In this document: in pieces, positions 55,457-64,000 of the stretch
Layout: each line of letters opens with the position of its first letter
How positions within the stretch are numbered: the first letter of the stretch is position 1
DNA from: an uncultured Pseudomonadota bacterium
GTDB taxonomy: Bacteria; Myxococcota_A; UBA796; SXON01
NCBI GenBank assembly: GCA_903875225.1
Contig: CAIQVJ010000048.1
Span: 1 to 64,000 of the forward strand
DNA: 64,000 nucleotides
Reading direction: 5' to 3'
Position numbers and translations under genes: made by a program
The notes under the pieces: generated by a model
What the model was told of the DNA's origin: nothing
The model's database searches: none
The model's input: only the letters and a program-made list of their open reading frames with translations

Positions 55457-56056
55457 CTACCTGCGCACGAACACGACCTCGAGCTGCGGCACGTCCACTC
55501 CGGGGGCCGCCGGGAACGTGAAGCCCGATGGCTCGAGGCGCTCCACCTCGAAGCTCCCACTGAACCGGTGCAGCAGCTCCGAAGCGCTGGTGCCGTAGGG
55601 CGGACCGGGTCGCTTGAGCGCGGCGTTGTCAAAATCGAGGAACGCGCCGAACAGCTTGCCGCCCGGTCGCAGCGCACGTGCAGCTGCGGCGACGTACAGG
55701 TCCCGCTGGTCGGGCTCGATCGCGCAGAACAGGGTGTGCTCGCAGAGCATGTCGAACACGCCGAGCCCCTGCTCGGAGAAGTCGGCGGCAAGGAAGTCCA
55801 TCACGCGCACGTCCACGCCGTTCGTCGCCCGGGCGCGTTCGGCGGCGAGCGGCGCGATCTCCATCCCCACGACACGGTAGCCCCGCCGGTCGAGGGCCCG
55901 GGCATCGTGCCCGAGGCCACAGCCGGGGATGAGCACCCGCGCGGGCGGGTGGTGCACCGACGGCAGGAGCCGGAGGACTACCGGCGAAGGACGTCCGAGA
56001 TCCCAGCCAGGTACATTGCCGCCGGAGTAGCGTTGATTCCAGTCCGTTGATTGCAT
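55457..56056 (-). CDS. SAM-dependent methyltransferase, TPMT-like
   Basis: A 199-residue class I methyltransferase resembling the thiopurine/thiol S-methyltransferase family. N-terminal WNQRYSGGNVPGWDLGRPSP is typical of TPMT relatives. The SAM-binding motif is VLIPGCGLGHDA, followed by VVGMEIAP and the motif-IV region LGVFDMLCEHTLFCAIEP. It could methylate thiols, selenium or tellurium species; the substrate is not known. AGGAG precedes the ATG by six bases. It is followed by malK on the same strand after 36 bases. Confidence 0.85.
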   Translation of the reverse strand: MQSTDWNQRYSGGNVPGWDLGRPSPVVLRLLPSVHHPPARVLIPGCGLGHDARALDRRGYRVVGMEIAPLAAERARATNGVDVRVMDFLAADFSEQGLGVFDMLCEHTLFCAIEPDQRDLYVAAAARALRPGGKLFGAFLDFDNAALKRPGPPYGTSASELLHRFSGSFEVERLEPSGFTFPAAPGVDVPQLEVVFVRR

Positions 56057-56124
56057 GGTCGGCTCCTTCCGGCGCGGTAACCCAGTGGCACTGGCCGGCC
56101 ATGCCAAACCTGCGGACCGAACGG

Positions 56125-57723
56125 CTACTCCGCCTTGGGTCCAAGTGTGAGGTCGGTCACGACCGATGGGCCGCCCAGCGCCCGAGCGCGCACGATGCCG
56201 CCGCTGATGAACAACGAAGGGGGCCCCAGCGGGGCGGGAAAGGGTACGGCGACCGGCGCCCCGCCCTGCACCTCGTACCACCAGGCGCCCTGCGAATCCC
56301 GACTGAGCGCATAGAACGGGCCATAGCCGTTGGTGAGCAGTGCCTCCAGGATCCCCGGGAGGTTCCAGGTGCCCTGCGCGGGAGAGAACGCGTTCCCGGC
56401 GAGGTCGCTCCACTGTGACTTCCACGACTGCGGCCCCGGCGTCGTGGACCGGGTGAGCACGTACAAGGAGAGCCCACCGGGGCGGGCGCCGGCGTCCGGC
56501 AACGTGTCGAACGTCACGCCCACCGGCGCCCAGCCGGCCTGGGCAGCCCAGTGCCGGGTACCCCGGGCAGGGATCTCCGCCGGCATGGCGGGGTCCACCT
56601 TGTAGACGTCCACGCCACCGCTCACCACGACCGAGACCAGCAGGTTGGACGCGGCGTCGATGGCGGTCGCATGCAGCGTCGGCTTGACCGGGAGGTCCAC
56701 GATGTTGCGCACGCTCTGGGCTCCCCGTTCGGTCAGCGTCCACGCCTTGAGCGACCCGCCCTTGCCCGACGGCGCCGGGATCCACATCGGCACGACCAGC
56801 TGTCCCTTGCTGTCGGTGATGCCCCGGTCGAAGAGCTCGGCGGTGGGGTAGGGCAACGCAGCGGTCTTCACGCCCGTGCGCAGCGCGGTCCCCTCGAGCC
56901 GACCGTAGCCCAACGTCGCCGTCGTGCTCCTCGGCACCAGCCAGTAGAGATAGCGTGCGAACGAGTCGCCCGGCCTCGACCGCGAGAGCACGGGGTCCAC
57001 CGGCGCCTCCAGGTCGGCGATCCAGTACTGGGCGATGGCCCGGGTCTGCGCTCGGGCATCGAACTGCATCAGGTACAGCGCGGCCGAGCTCCCCCGGTCC
57101 TGCACCCACGGGAAGATCGTGCCGAGGTTCTGGGCGATGGTCGGCTCCCAGATCGGGGTGCCGGCGAGAGGGCGGGGGACCGCCAGCGACATCGCGACCG
57201 GGGCGAAGTTGATCGGTCCGCCCGGGTCCTGGATGCTCACGGTGACCGTGTAGTCTCCCGCGGGGAACGCCGCGGAGCTCGGGATCTCCAGCAGCACGTC
57301 GCGTTGGGAGTGCGGGGCGAGCGCCCAGGCGGTCGCCACGTCGAACGCAGGCGGGGTGTTGTACCGCTCGGACTTGCCTCGCGGCCCGTCGACGGTGAAG
57401 CGCACGAGGTGGGGTCGGGCCGCAAGGTCCGGAAACGTCTGGTTGGCGGCGGTGTCGTTCTTCACCGTGAAGGCGACGACGACGGGGAAGCCGACGAGCG
57501 ACTCGGGATGCACCGTGGCGGTGACGTGCAGCCCGGAAGCCGTCGTCGCGGCGCCCGAGGTCCCTGCCACGGGGGCAGGAACCGCTGGGGCAGGAACCGC
57601 TGAAGCGGGAGCGGCAAGCGGGGCGGCTGCCGGGGCGGCCGCCCGGGCGGGATCGAGCCCGAGGGCGGCGAGGAGCGAGAGCGTGAACGCGGCGACGGCG
57701 GCGGAGTTGCTGGGGCGGGACAT
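56125..57723 (-). CDS. Hypothetical exported protein
   Basis: A 532-residue protein with signal MSRPSNSAAVAAFTLSLLAA and an Ala/Pro-rich linker at about 30-70. A beta-sandwich (about 75-200) resembles a BsuPI-type or Ig-like domain (GLHVTATVHPESLVGFPV, VAFTVKN). The remainder is beta-rich with no known motif (ITDSKGQLVVPMWIPAPSG and SGGVDVYKVDP), possibly a propeller. The frame is open 23 codons further, but the signal sequence begins at this ATG. It sits between the CCA gene and the methyltransferase. Confidence 0.65.
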   Translation of the reverse strand: MSRPSNSAAVAAFTLSLLAALGLDPARAAAPAAAPLAAPASAVPAPAVPAPVAGTSGAATTASGLHVTATVHPESLVGFPVVVAFTVKNDTAANQTFPDLAARPHLVRFTVDGPRGKSERYNTPPAFDVATAWALAPHSQRDVLLEIPSSAAFPAGDYTVTVSIQDPGGPINFAPVAMSLAVPRPLAGTPIWEPTIAQNLGTIFPWVQDRGSSAALYLMQFDARAQTRAIAQYWIADLEAPVDPVLSRSRPGDSFARYLYWLVPRSTTATLGYGRLEGTALRTGVKTAALPYPTAELFDRGITDSKGQLVVPMWIPAPSGKGGSLKAWTLTERGAQSVRNIVDLPVKPTLHATAIDAASNLLVSVVVSGGVDVYKVDPAMPAEIPARGTRHWAAQAGWAPVGVTFDTLPDAGARPGGLSLYVLTRSTTPGPQSWKSQWSDLAGNAFSPAQGTWNLPGILEALLTNGYGPFYALSRDSQGAWWYEVQGGAPVAVPFPAPLGPPSLFISGGIVRARALGGPSVVTDLTLGPKAE

Positions 57724-57770
57724 CTGCCGCACTATCGCGTGGCAGGGGCCCTCGGCGGCCGACGCAGCGG

Positions 57771-59036
57771 TCACCCCCGCCCCCTCACCCACGTGATCGC
57801 CTGCTCACTCGTGGTCACGCGCCCCGCCAACTGCTCCTCACGCAGGGCGGCGAGCACCTCGCCCATCGCCGGGCCGGGGGTGTAGCCGAGCGCGAGCAGA
57901 TCGCTCCCCCGGACCAGCGCAGGCAGCGGCTGGCGGAGCACCCCGAGCGCGGCTGCACGCACGAGCAGGGTCTCCGAGTCGACGAGGCGCGCCAGCAGCT
58001 CCACGTCGCAGCGGTCGGCCGCGCGGAGGATCTCCGAGTCCGTGGCAGGCACCCGCCGCGACTCCCCGACCAACGCGAGGACCTGCAGACGCACACGATA
58101 GCCGTCGATGCGCTGCACGTTCAGCCGCACCAACGCAGACTCGGCCTGCTCGACCGACAATCCTGCGCAGGCAGCCGCCAGCAGCAGCGCGAGCCGACGC
58201 TGCGCGCCGTCCACGGGCACCGCCGCAACACGGTCCAACAGCGCGCCCACGCCCGCCCGCACCGGGTCCAGCGGCGGCACGACTGCGGGGTCGACGGCGC
58301 TCGAGGGCACGCGCGCCGCCCACTCCGGCACGACCTGCGCCCACATGCCGGCGGCCTGGGCCACGGCCCAGCCAATCGACGGCCTCGGGGAGCGGCTGAG
58401 CAGCTTCTCCACCTCTCCCCAGACACGTTCGGACGGGAGCTCCGTCAAGCGCATGGTCGCGCAGAGGGCCAGCAGGTCCGGGGCCACGGCGTACCCGAAC
58501 CGCCCGGCGAACTGCGCGACACGCAGCGCCCGCAGCGGATCCTCCACGAACGTGGCGGCGTCCACCGCGCGCAGGATGCCGCGTTCGATGTCCTGGATGC
58601 CGCCCCACGGGTCTTCGTACACGCCGGTGAGCGGGTCGAACGCGATCGCGTTGATCGTCAGGTCGCGGCGACGGGCCGCCTCCTTCACCCCGAGAAAGGG
58701 ATCGGCCTCGGCCTGGATGCCCTTGTGGCCGCGCCCGGGGCCGTCACCTACGCGATCACGACGTGGCACGCTCACGTCGACCTCGTCCCCGCCGAGCCGC
58801 AGCTTGTAGACCCCGAACGACCGCCCCACCTCGCCCACCCGCCCGAGCGCCTTCAGCACGGCTTCGAGCACCCCGGGGTCCAGCCCGTGGACCTCGACAT
58901 CGAGGTCCTTCGGCTTTTCCCCGCGGCAGTGATCCCGCACCGCCCCGCCCACCACGAGCGCGCGCCCACCGGCCTCGGCGCAGGCGTGAAACAGGCGCAT
59001 GAACCGCGGCGGCACCTGCATCGGCATCACGACCAT
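57771..59036 (-). CDS. cca: CCA tRNA nucleotidyltransferase/poly(A) polymerase family
   Basis: Class II nucleotidyltransferase that adds or repairs the CCA end of tRNA. The protein has the GGAVRD motif (30-35), the catalytic DLDVE (44-48), the RRRDLTINAIAFDP stretch (motif C), and EDPLRALRVAQFAGRFG (motif D region). The length of 421 residues fits CCA-adding enzymes, but poly(A) polymerase I shares these motifs. No C-terminal HD domain was clearly seen. It is followed downstream by an exported unknown protein and preceded by the RlmD-like gene. Confidence 0.9.
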   Translation of the reverse strand: MVVMPMQVPPRFMRLFHACAEAGGRALVVGGAVRDHCRGEKPKDLDVEVHGLDPGVLEAVLKALGRVGEVGRSFGVYKLRLGGDEVDVSVPRRDRVGDGPGRGHKGIQAEADPFLGVKEAARRRDLTINAIAFDPLTGVYEDPWGGIQDIERGILRAVDAATFVEDPLRALRVAQFAGRFGYAVAPDLLALCATMRLTELPSERVWGEVEKLLSRSPRPSIGWAVAQAAGMWAQVVPEWAARVPSSAVDPAVVPPLDPVRAGVGALLDRVAAVPVDGAQRRLALLLAAACAGLSVEQAESALVRLNVQRIDGYRVRLQVLALVGESRRVPATDSEILRAADRCDVELLARLVDSETLLVRAAALGVLRQPLPALVRGSDLLALGYTPGPAMGEVLAALREEQLAGRVTTSEQAITWVRGRG

Positions 59037-59054
59037 CTGCCCGCCTCCGTGGGT

Positions 59055-60488
59055 TCAGCCCTTGCGTACGACCTTGCGACGCGGCGACCGGGAGGTCGGC
59101 AACGTCTTGTCTTCGCTCTCCAGCACGCCGACGATGTCCGCGAAGGGCGTGTTGGGCGCGACATCGTGAGGGGTCACGCGCAGAACGGTGAGGCCGGCGC
59201 TCAGGCGCTTGAGGTTCTTGCCGAACGAGCGGGGATTGGAGCCGAGCAGCACCACCCGGCGCGGGTCGAGCGCCAGGACCGCGTCCAGCACGGGATCGGG
59301 GATGCCCTTCGTGCCCGCGTTGAGCAGCACCAGGGGCCGCCGCCCCTCCAGGCGCCCGTACACCGAGGCGAGGCCCTCGATCACCGGACCCGACACGAAT
59401 TCTGCAGATGCACCACTGACAGTTGCCGCAAGGCTGGCGCTGTTCTCCCGAGCACGACGGGCGCGAGCCTCGGGCAGCCCGAGGCTCATGGCCCAGCCTG
59501 TCTGGCGAGCGAGGAGCAGGGCCCCCACGCCGTTGGTCCCCCCAATCTCGAGCGCGGCGTCCCCGGGCTGGGGCCGCAGGGCCGCGACAGCGTCGAGCAG
59601 GGCGGGCTCGTCGGGCCGGGCAGGCCACGGGTCCGAGAACCCGAGCCGCATCGCGAGGCCGCCCGGCGCGAGGTCGAGCATCGCCTTGCCGTAGAGCATG
59701 CCCACGCCGAGCTCCCCCTCCTCGTCGCGGTCCCAGGCGAACCCGGGCGGCTGCGAGATGTGCATCGCGACGCCCGCGATCGCCGGGTGGGCGCTGGCGA
59801 GCCGGTCCGCAAGCTCGCTCAGGATCGTGCTCGGGCGAGCCACCGAGAGCAGCACGCCGACCTCGCCCGTGACCGGCGAACAGCGGAGTTGGACCGCGCG
59901 CAGGGTGCCGACCTTGCCGTTCCATGGCCAGATCTCGAGCTCCCGTACATGGTGCGCGAGCACCTTCATCGTCTCGCGAAGCGTGCCGGGCACCATGAGG
60001 CAGCCGGGAACGGGCACCACCTCGCGGCCGTCGTGGCCGGGGACGCCGATCCTCGGGCTCTGCCTGTCGCTGTAGCCGGCGACCAGGTTGAGCTCGTACT
60101 GGAGCTCGAGGCGCACGGCATCGGGCGTGAACGCGGGCACCACGTGGTCCACCCGGCCATCGAGCTCCACGGCGTCGACGGCGTCCTGCACGAGGCCCCG
60201 GATCACGTCGTGCTGGGCGATGGGGTGGATGTGCATGATCGGGCAGCGACCGCACGGCACGTACCGATCACACCAGGGCTCCACGCGCGAGGGGTGGGAC
60301 GGACCCGCAGCGGCGACCCAGCGCGCGCGGTCCTGCCGGCGCAGCGTACCGGTGAGCCGGATGCGGGCGCGTTCGCCGGGGATCCCGCCGAAGATCGCGA
60401 GCTGTACGCCATCCCCGGTGACAAAGGCGTCACCGCGGTGCAGCCAGCCTTCCGGGATGACGAGGGGATCTTCCGAGCGGTTTTGCAT
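59055..60488 (-). CDS. Degenerate RlmD/TrmA-like RNA methyltransferase homologue
   Basis: A 477-residue relative of 23S rRNA/tRNA uracil-5-methyltransferases. A TRAM-like N terminus (VTGDGVQLAIFGGIPGERA) and four Cys, C73, C79, C82 and C163, that match the [4Fe-4S] site are retained. The SAM motif is altered (LEIGGTNGVGALLLA), the usual DPPR is replaced by NAGTKG (390-395), and the catalytic Cys of SCNP is Ser417 in GSNPRSF. It is therefore probably not a catalytic uracil methyltransferase; an RNA-binding or other role is possible. It is divergent from pepD. Confidence 0.7.
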   Translation of the reverse strand: MQNRSEDPLVIPEGWLHRGDAFVTGDGVQLAIFGGIPGERARIRLTGTLRRQDRARWVAAAGPSHPSRVEPWCDRYVPCGRCPIMHIHPIAQHDVIRGLVQDAVDAVELDGRVDHVVPAFTPDAVRLELQYELNLVAGYSDRQSPRIGVPGHDGREVVPVPGCLMVPGTLRETMKVLAHHVRELEIWPWNGKVGTLRAVQLRCSPVTGEVGVLLSVARPSTILSELADRLASAHPAIAGVAMHISQPPGFAWDRDEEGELGVGMLYGKAMLDLAPGGLAMRLGFSDPWPARPDEPALLDAVAALRPQPGDAALEIGGTNGVGALLLARQTGWAMSLGLPEARARRARENSASLAATVSGASAEFVSGPVIEGLASVYGRLEGRRPLVLLNAGTKGIPDPVLDAVLALDPRRVVLLGSNPRSFGKNLKRLSAGLTVLRVTPHDVAPNTPFADIVGVLESEDKTLPTSRSPRRKVVRKG

Positions 60489-60668
60489 GGTCTACCGGGC
60501 TTCGGTCGGCGGGTAACCGGTCGCGGCGCCCCGCGGACGGAGAAGCGGTGGGAGCCCCGCGCTCGCCATCCCTGAAGCGTGAGCCCGCGCGGGACCCGCG
60601 ACATCGAACGATGGACCCATGGCGCCGTGGATGTCGGGGCGGTATCCCCCCGCCATCCGGAGCCCCTG

Positions 60669-62111
60669 ATGCCCAACGATCTCGCCAATCTGCAGCCCCG
60701 CCTCGTCTGGGACTACTTCCTCGCGCTGTCCGCCATCCCGCGCGCCTCCAAGCAGGAGGCCGAGGCGGCCCGTTGGGTCGCCGACCAGGGGCGGGCGCTG
60801 GGCCTGCAGGTCGAGACCGACGGCGTCGGCAACGTGCTGATCCGCAAGCCCGGGTCGCCGGGGCACGAGCACGCGCCGGCCGTGGCCATGCAGGCGCACG
60901 TGGACATGGTGTGCGAGAAAAACGAGGGCACCGTGCACGACTTCGCAACCGACCCGATCCGCGTCCGCCGCGAGGGTGACGTGCTCCGCGCGACGGGCAC
61001 GACGCTCGGCGCAGACGACGGCATCGGCGTGGCGGCTGGACTCGCCGCGCTCGCCGAGCCCGGCCTGGTTCATCCGCCGCTGGAGCTGCTCGTCACGATC
61101 GACGAGGAGACCGGCCTCACGGGGGCCAACGAGCTGAAGGGCGGCTGGCTGCGGGCGAAGTACCTGCTCAACCTCGACAGCGAGGAGGAGGGACACCTGA
61201 CGATCGGGTGTGCGGGCGGCGTGGACACCGAGGCCGCCCGGGCGGTCACCTGGGAGCCGGTGCCGGCGGGCGGAGTCGCGCTCCGCGTGAAGGTGCACGG
61301 CGCGAGGGGCGGGCACTCCGGCAGCGACATCCACCTCGGGCGCGCGAACGCGATCCAGGTGCTCGCGCAGGTGCTGACCGCGTTGCGCGTCCCGTACCGG
61401 CTCTCGTCCCTGCAGGGGGGCAACAAGCGCAACGCCATCGCCCGGGAGGCCTCTGCCGTGGTCGTCGTCGCGACGGGTGACGCCGATGCGCTCCGCGCGC
61501 AGGTGGCCAACCAGTCCCGGGTGTGGGCGGGCGCGTTCGGTGCGCTCGATCCCGGCGTGACGGTGAGCGTGGAGCCCGGGGCCGCCACGCACGTGGCCTC
61601 CGCCGCGGATGCGCGAGCGTTCGTCGGCCTGTTGCTGGCGCTACCCCACGGCGTGGCGCAGATGAGCCCCGCGATCGCCGGGCTCGTCCAGACGTCCACC
61701 AACCTCGGCGTCGTCCGGACCGAGGCCGGCTTCGAGGTGAACCTGCTCACCCGCAGCTCCATCGAGGCGACCAAGGATGCGCTGGCTGATCGCATCGACG
61801 CGGCCTGTGCGCTGGCCGGGTTCACCACCACGCGGGTCGGCGGCTACCCGGGCTGGAAGCCCGAGCCGGGGGCCTCCCTCGTCGGGGTCGTGGACGCCGC
61901 CTGGCGCGCCCAATCCGGCGAGCCCATCCACGTGATGGCGATCCACGCGGGGCTGGAGTGCGGCCTCATCGGCGAGAAGTACCCGGAGATGGAGATGGTC
62001 TCGTTCGGTCCGGACGTCTGGGACGCCCACACCCCCGAGGAGCGCGTGAGCATCCCATCGGTGCAGCGGTTCTGGACGCTTCTGGTGGACGTGCTGGAGC
62101 GGCTGGCGTAG
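60669..62111 (+). CDS. pepD: Cytosol non-specific dipeptidase/beta-Ala-His dipeptidase PepD
   Basis: PepD hydrolyses a wide range of dipeptides in the cytoplasm with two zinc ions. The 480-residue protein has the first metal His77 and Asp79 in AVAMQAHVDMVCEKN, the bridging Asp region TTLGADDGIGVA (115-116), and the catalytic Glu pair in TIDEETGLTGA (145-151). VHGARGGHSGSDIHLGRAN marks the lid domain. Length fits the M20 PepD family of about 485. The ATG at 60669 is preceded by GGAG; the frame is open further upstream. It is divergent from the RlmD-like gene. Confidence 0.92.
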   Translation: MPNDLANLQPRLVWDYFLALSAIPRASKQEAEAARWVADQGRALGLQVETDGVGNVLIRKPGSPGHEHAPAVAMQAHVDMVCEKNEGTVHDFATDPIRVRREGDVLRATGTTLGADDGIGVAAGLAALAEPGLVHPPLELLVTIDEETGLTGANELKGGWLRAKYLLNLDSEEEGHLTIGCAGGVDTEAARAVTWEPVPAGGVALRVKVHGARGGHSGSDIHLGRANAIQVLAQVLTALRVPYRLSSLQGGNKRNAIAREASAVVVVATGDADALRAQVANQSRVWAGAFGALDPGVTVSVEPGAATHVASAADARAFVGLLLALPHGVAQMSPAIAGLVQTSTNLGVVRTEAGFEVNLLTRSSIEATKDALADRIDAACALAGFTTTRVGGYPGWKPEPGASLVGVVDAAWRAQSGEPIHVMAIHAGLECGLIGEKYPEMEMVSFGPDVWDAHTPEERVSIPSVQRFWTLLVDVLERLA

Positions 62112-62182
62112 CGCGCCGGAGGCTTGCAGCGGGGGCCGAGCGCAGTGTAGTGTGCCCCGGTCGCCCCGGGAGTGCGCGTCCG

Positions 62183-63589
62183 ATGTCCGATGTCCGCTCC
62201 GCCCAGCCGGCCCTCAATTCCCTCCGGGTTCGCCTGGTGTTGGCGGCGCTGCTCCTGGCGGTGTGGCTCCCGGCCCGCAACGCCTGCTTTTTCTGGGATG
62301 ACGAGCAACTGGTCGTCGACAACGACCTCCTCGCGCATGGAGACGTGCTGGGCATCCTCTCCGGCGGTCTCTTTGCGGCACACGGCGATGCTGCGGTGAC
62401 GTACCACCGCCCGCTCACGCTGCTGAGTCTGTGCGTAGACCGCGCACTTTTCGGCCTCTCCCCCGCGGGGTACCACATCGACAACGTGCTCCTGCACCTC
62501 GCCGTGGTGGTCTGCCTGCACGCGCTGGTGTCCCGACGCGCCAAGCCCGCCGTCGCTGCGGCCGTCGCGATCTGCGCGGGGCTGCACCCTGCCCTCTCCG
62601 AGGCCGTACTCTGGGTCTCCGCTCGGGGTGATCTCCTCGCCACGCTGGTGATCCTCGGCGGGCTGATCGCGATGGACAGTGACTCACGGCGCACGCCCGT
62701 GGCGCTGTTCCTCCTCGCGTGGGTCGCCCCGCTGTGCAAGGAGATCGGCTATCTGCTTCCCGTCTTCGCGCTGGGCTGGCGCACCGCACAGGGCGGGCGC
62801 GTGCGCAGACCGGAGGCCGTGGCCCTCGCGCTGGGGTGCGGGCTCGCACTCCTGATGCGCTGGCTCGCGCACATCGGCGTCCCATCGCCCGGGGACGACC
62901 CGGTCTACTCCGCTGCGGAGGTGGCGGCGCGCGCCGCCGTGTTCGCCGCCGCGTGGACCACCGTTCCGTGGCCGCTCACCAGCAGCACGTCTGTGCACAC
63001 CCTGTTCACCCCTGCCGTCGCCCTCGGAGCGGTGGCGACGCTCGCACTCGTCACGCTGATCGCGGTCCGTGGTGGCCCTCCCGCGCGGATCCTCCTTGCA
63101 CTCGGGGGCCTCGCCTGGGTACCGGCCACGTTCGCCATGGTGCGCACCGGGCTCTACGGGGAGCGGTACCTGTACCTGCCGATGATGTTCCTGCTCCTCG
63201 CTCTCGCCCACGCGGCGTCGGACGGCAGACGGATCCTCGCCGCAGTCATGGCGCTGGCGCTCCCCGCGGTTGTCGCGCTCGGCGTGCGGATGGCCGACTG
63301 GACCTCGGCGGTGTCCCTCATCGAAGCAGCCGCCGCTCGCCAGCCGTGTGGCGTCGCTCTGCTGCACCTCGCACAACAGCGGGAGAGCGAGGGCCGGACC
63401 GATGAGGCACTCACGCTGTACGACCGCCTCCTGGACGAGGAACGCCCGGTGCTGGCGGCTTGCGCATCGGCGGTACGGCTGCGCCGTGAGGCCGGCGATC
63501 CGGCAGGTGCGGCTGCGGCGATCCCCCACCTCGAGGCGCTGGGATGCGGCACCCGCGCGGCGTTCATCGCCGAGACCCGAACGAGGTGA
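62183..63589 (+). CDS. TMTC-like polytopic membrane protein with TPR tail
   Basis: A 468-residue membrane protein with about ten hydrophobic segments. The first loop has FFWDDEQLVVDNDLL, matching the acidic DDE-type site of TMTC/GT39-like O-mannosyltransferases. TYHRPLTLLSLCVDRALFG and GYHIDNVLLHLAVVV are also family-like. The C-terminal 90 residues contain a TPR-like unit (LAQQRESEGRTDEALTLYD). It may glycosylate exported proteins using lipid-linked mannose. The ATG at 62183 gives the natural start. It is followed by an FHA gene on the same strand. Confidence 0.75.
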   Translation: MSDVRSAQPALNSLRVRLVLAALLLAVWLPARNACFFWDDEQLVVDNDLLAHGDVLGILSGGLFAAHGDAAVTYHRPLTLLSLCVDRALFGLSPAGYHIDNVLLHLAVVVCLHALVSRRAKPAVAAAVAICAGLHPALSEAVLWVSARGDLLATLVILGGLIAMDSDSRRTPVALFLLAWVAPLCKEIGYLLPVFALGWRTAQGGRVRRPEAVALALGCGLALLMRWLAHIGVPSPGDDPVYSAAEVAARAAVFAAAWTTVPWPLTSSTSVHTLFTPAVALGAVATLALVTLIAVRGGPPARILLALGGLAWVPATFAMVRTGLYGERYLYLPMMFLLLALAHAASDGRRILAAVMALALPAVVALGVRMADWTSAVSLIEAAAARQPCGVALLHLAQQRESEGRTDEALTLYDRLLDEERPVLAACASAVRLRREAGDPAGAAAAIPHLEALGCGTRAAFIAETRTR

Positions 63590-63664
63590 GCAGGCACGGA
63601 AGCGCCGGCGAGCCAGAGGGCCAGTCCTCACCCGCTCCGTACTCCCCCGAAAAGGGTGTGCTAT

Positions 63665-64000
63665 ATGTTCTCTTTCATGGCCGTCTCGCACGTAGAGCTC
63701 GTCATCCGTCGCCCCGGCACTCCGGATAGGCGAATTGTGCTTCAGCCCGGCGTATTGAGCATCGGGCGGGCAGATGACAACGACATCGTCCTCTCCGACA
63801 TCGGGGTCTCGCGCCGCCACGCAAAGCTGCACGTCGACGAGAACTCGGTCGAGTACGAGGACAACGGGAGCGGCAACGGCTCGCTGTACAACGGGCGTCG
63901 CTTCAAGCGCCAGCGCATGGCCGATGGCGACGAGATCGTCGTGGACCCCTTCCGGCTGCAGATCCTGCTCGCGGCGGAGACGGATGAAGCCAACCTCTCC
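63665..64000 (+). CDS. FHA-domain protein (partial, truncated by window end)
   Basis: The frame runs off the end after 112 residues. It begins MFSFMAVSHVELVIRRPG, with AAAAGGG eight bases before the ATG at 63665; an ATG at 63677 is the alternative. A complete canonical FHA domain is visible: VLSIGRADDNDIVL, then SDIGVSRRHAKL with the phosphothreonine-binding Ser-Arg-Arg-His, and GSGNGSLYNGRR. FHA domains recognise pThr partners, usually of Ser/Thr kinases. The C-terminal part is unseen, so a downstream effector domain may exist. Contrast with the degenerate FHA lipoprotein at 14654. Confidence 0.85.
   Translation, partial: MFSFMAVSHVELVIRRPGTPDRRIVLQPGVLSIGRADDNDIVLSDIGVSRRHAKLHVDENSVEYEDNGSGNGSLYNGRRFKRQRMADGDEIVVDPFRLQILLAAETDEANLS

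Overview
The window is a high-GC chromosomal segment (most genes near 70% GC by eye) from a myxobacterium-like organism, most likely Myxococcota. The evidence is an AgmX/PglI-type C-terminal tail at 16.3-17.6 kb, a MYXO-CTERM-like sorting tail, two tandem proteins made of Asp/Gly-rich 'putative metal-binding' repeats, CotH-kinase lipoproteins, FHA proteins, and many short-signal lipoproteins of unknown role. No rRNA, tRNA, prophage, insertion sequence or CRISPR array was seen. It reads as ordinary core chromosome with a large envelope and secreted proteome.

Layout. 0-4 kb: the start of an unidentified gene at the edge, then two overlapping multi-spanning membrane proteins that look like paralogues. 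4.2-12.4 kb: a VWA lipoprotein, an acetyltransferase, aconitase, an alpha/beta hydrolase, a promoter-like site, and a tight SDR / RidA-like / enoyl-CoA hydratase operon. 12.4-17.6 kb: a TatA-like protein, an orphan MalG-type permease, an esterase-like lipoprotein divergent from an FHA lipoprotein, a parvulin-type isomerase and the AgmX-tail lipoprotein. 17.7-22.5 kb: two convergent exported beta-propeller proteins. 22.5-24.5 kb: a truncated haemoglobin and HxlR regulator set, then a CPBP-type protease. 24.5-28.7 kb: an overlapping trio of a large Hsp70-like protein, a small J-domain-like protein without HPD, and a membrane protein. 28.7-35.4 kb: an ICMT-like methyltransferase, a Cys-rich esterase, MtnA, an exported TldD/PmbA-like protein, a duplicated double-hairpin repeat and an unknown anchored protein. 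35.4-43.8 kb: an AT-rich island, ThiS, PilT, a class V aminotransferase, an esterase lipoprotein, and the menaquinone genes mqnE plus a UbiX-type flavin prenyltransferase. 43.9-52.1 kb: two CotH lipoproteins flanking an organophosphate:phosphate antiporter-family transporter, and the metal-binding-repeat pair. 52.2-55.4 kb: a fused MalE-MalF protein and MalK. 55.4-64 kb: a TPMT-like methyltransferase, an exported unknown, CCA-adding enzyme, a degenerate RlmD/TrmA-like protein, PepD, a TMTC-like membrane protein and the start of a canonical FHA protein.

How genes work together. MalEF and MalK (52-55 kb) lack a second permease nearby, and the orphan MalG at 12.9 kb is the obvious partner. mqnE and the UbiX-like gene belong to the futalosine menaquinone route. 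The SDR, RidA-like and hydratase genes are packed like a CoA-thioester catabolic module. The Hsp70-like, J-like and membrane genes overlap end to end and probably form one chaperone-type machine. The most unusual items are that trio, the duplicated palindromic element at 33.6-33.9 kb, the MalE-MalF fusion, and the RlmD-like protein whose nucleophilic Cys is replaced by Ser.
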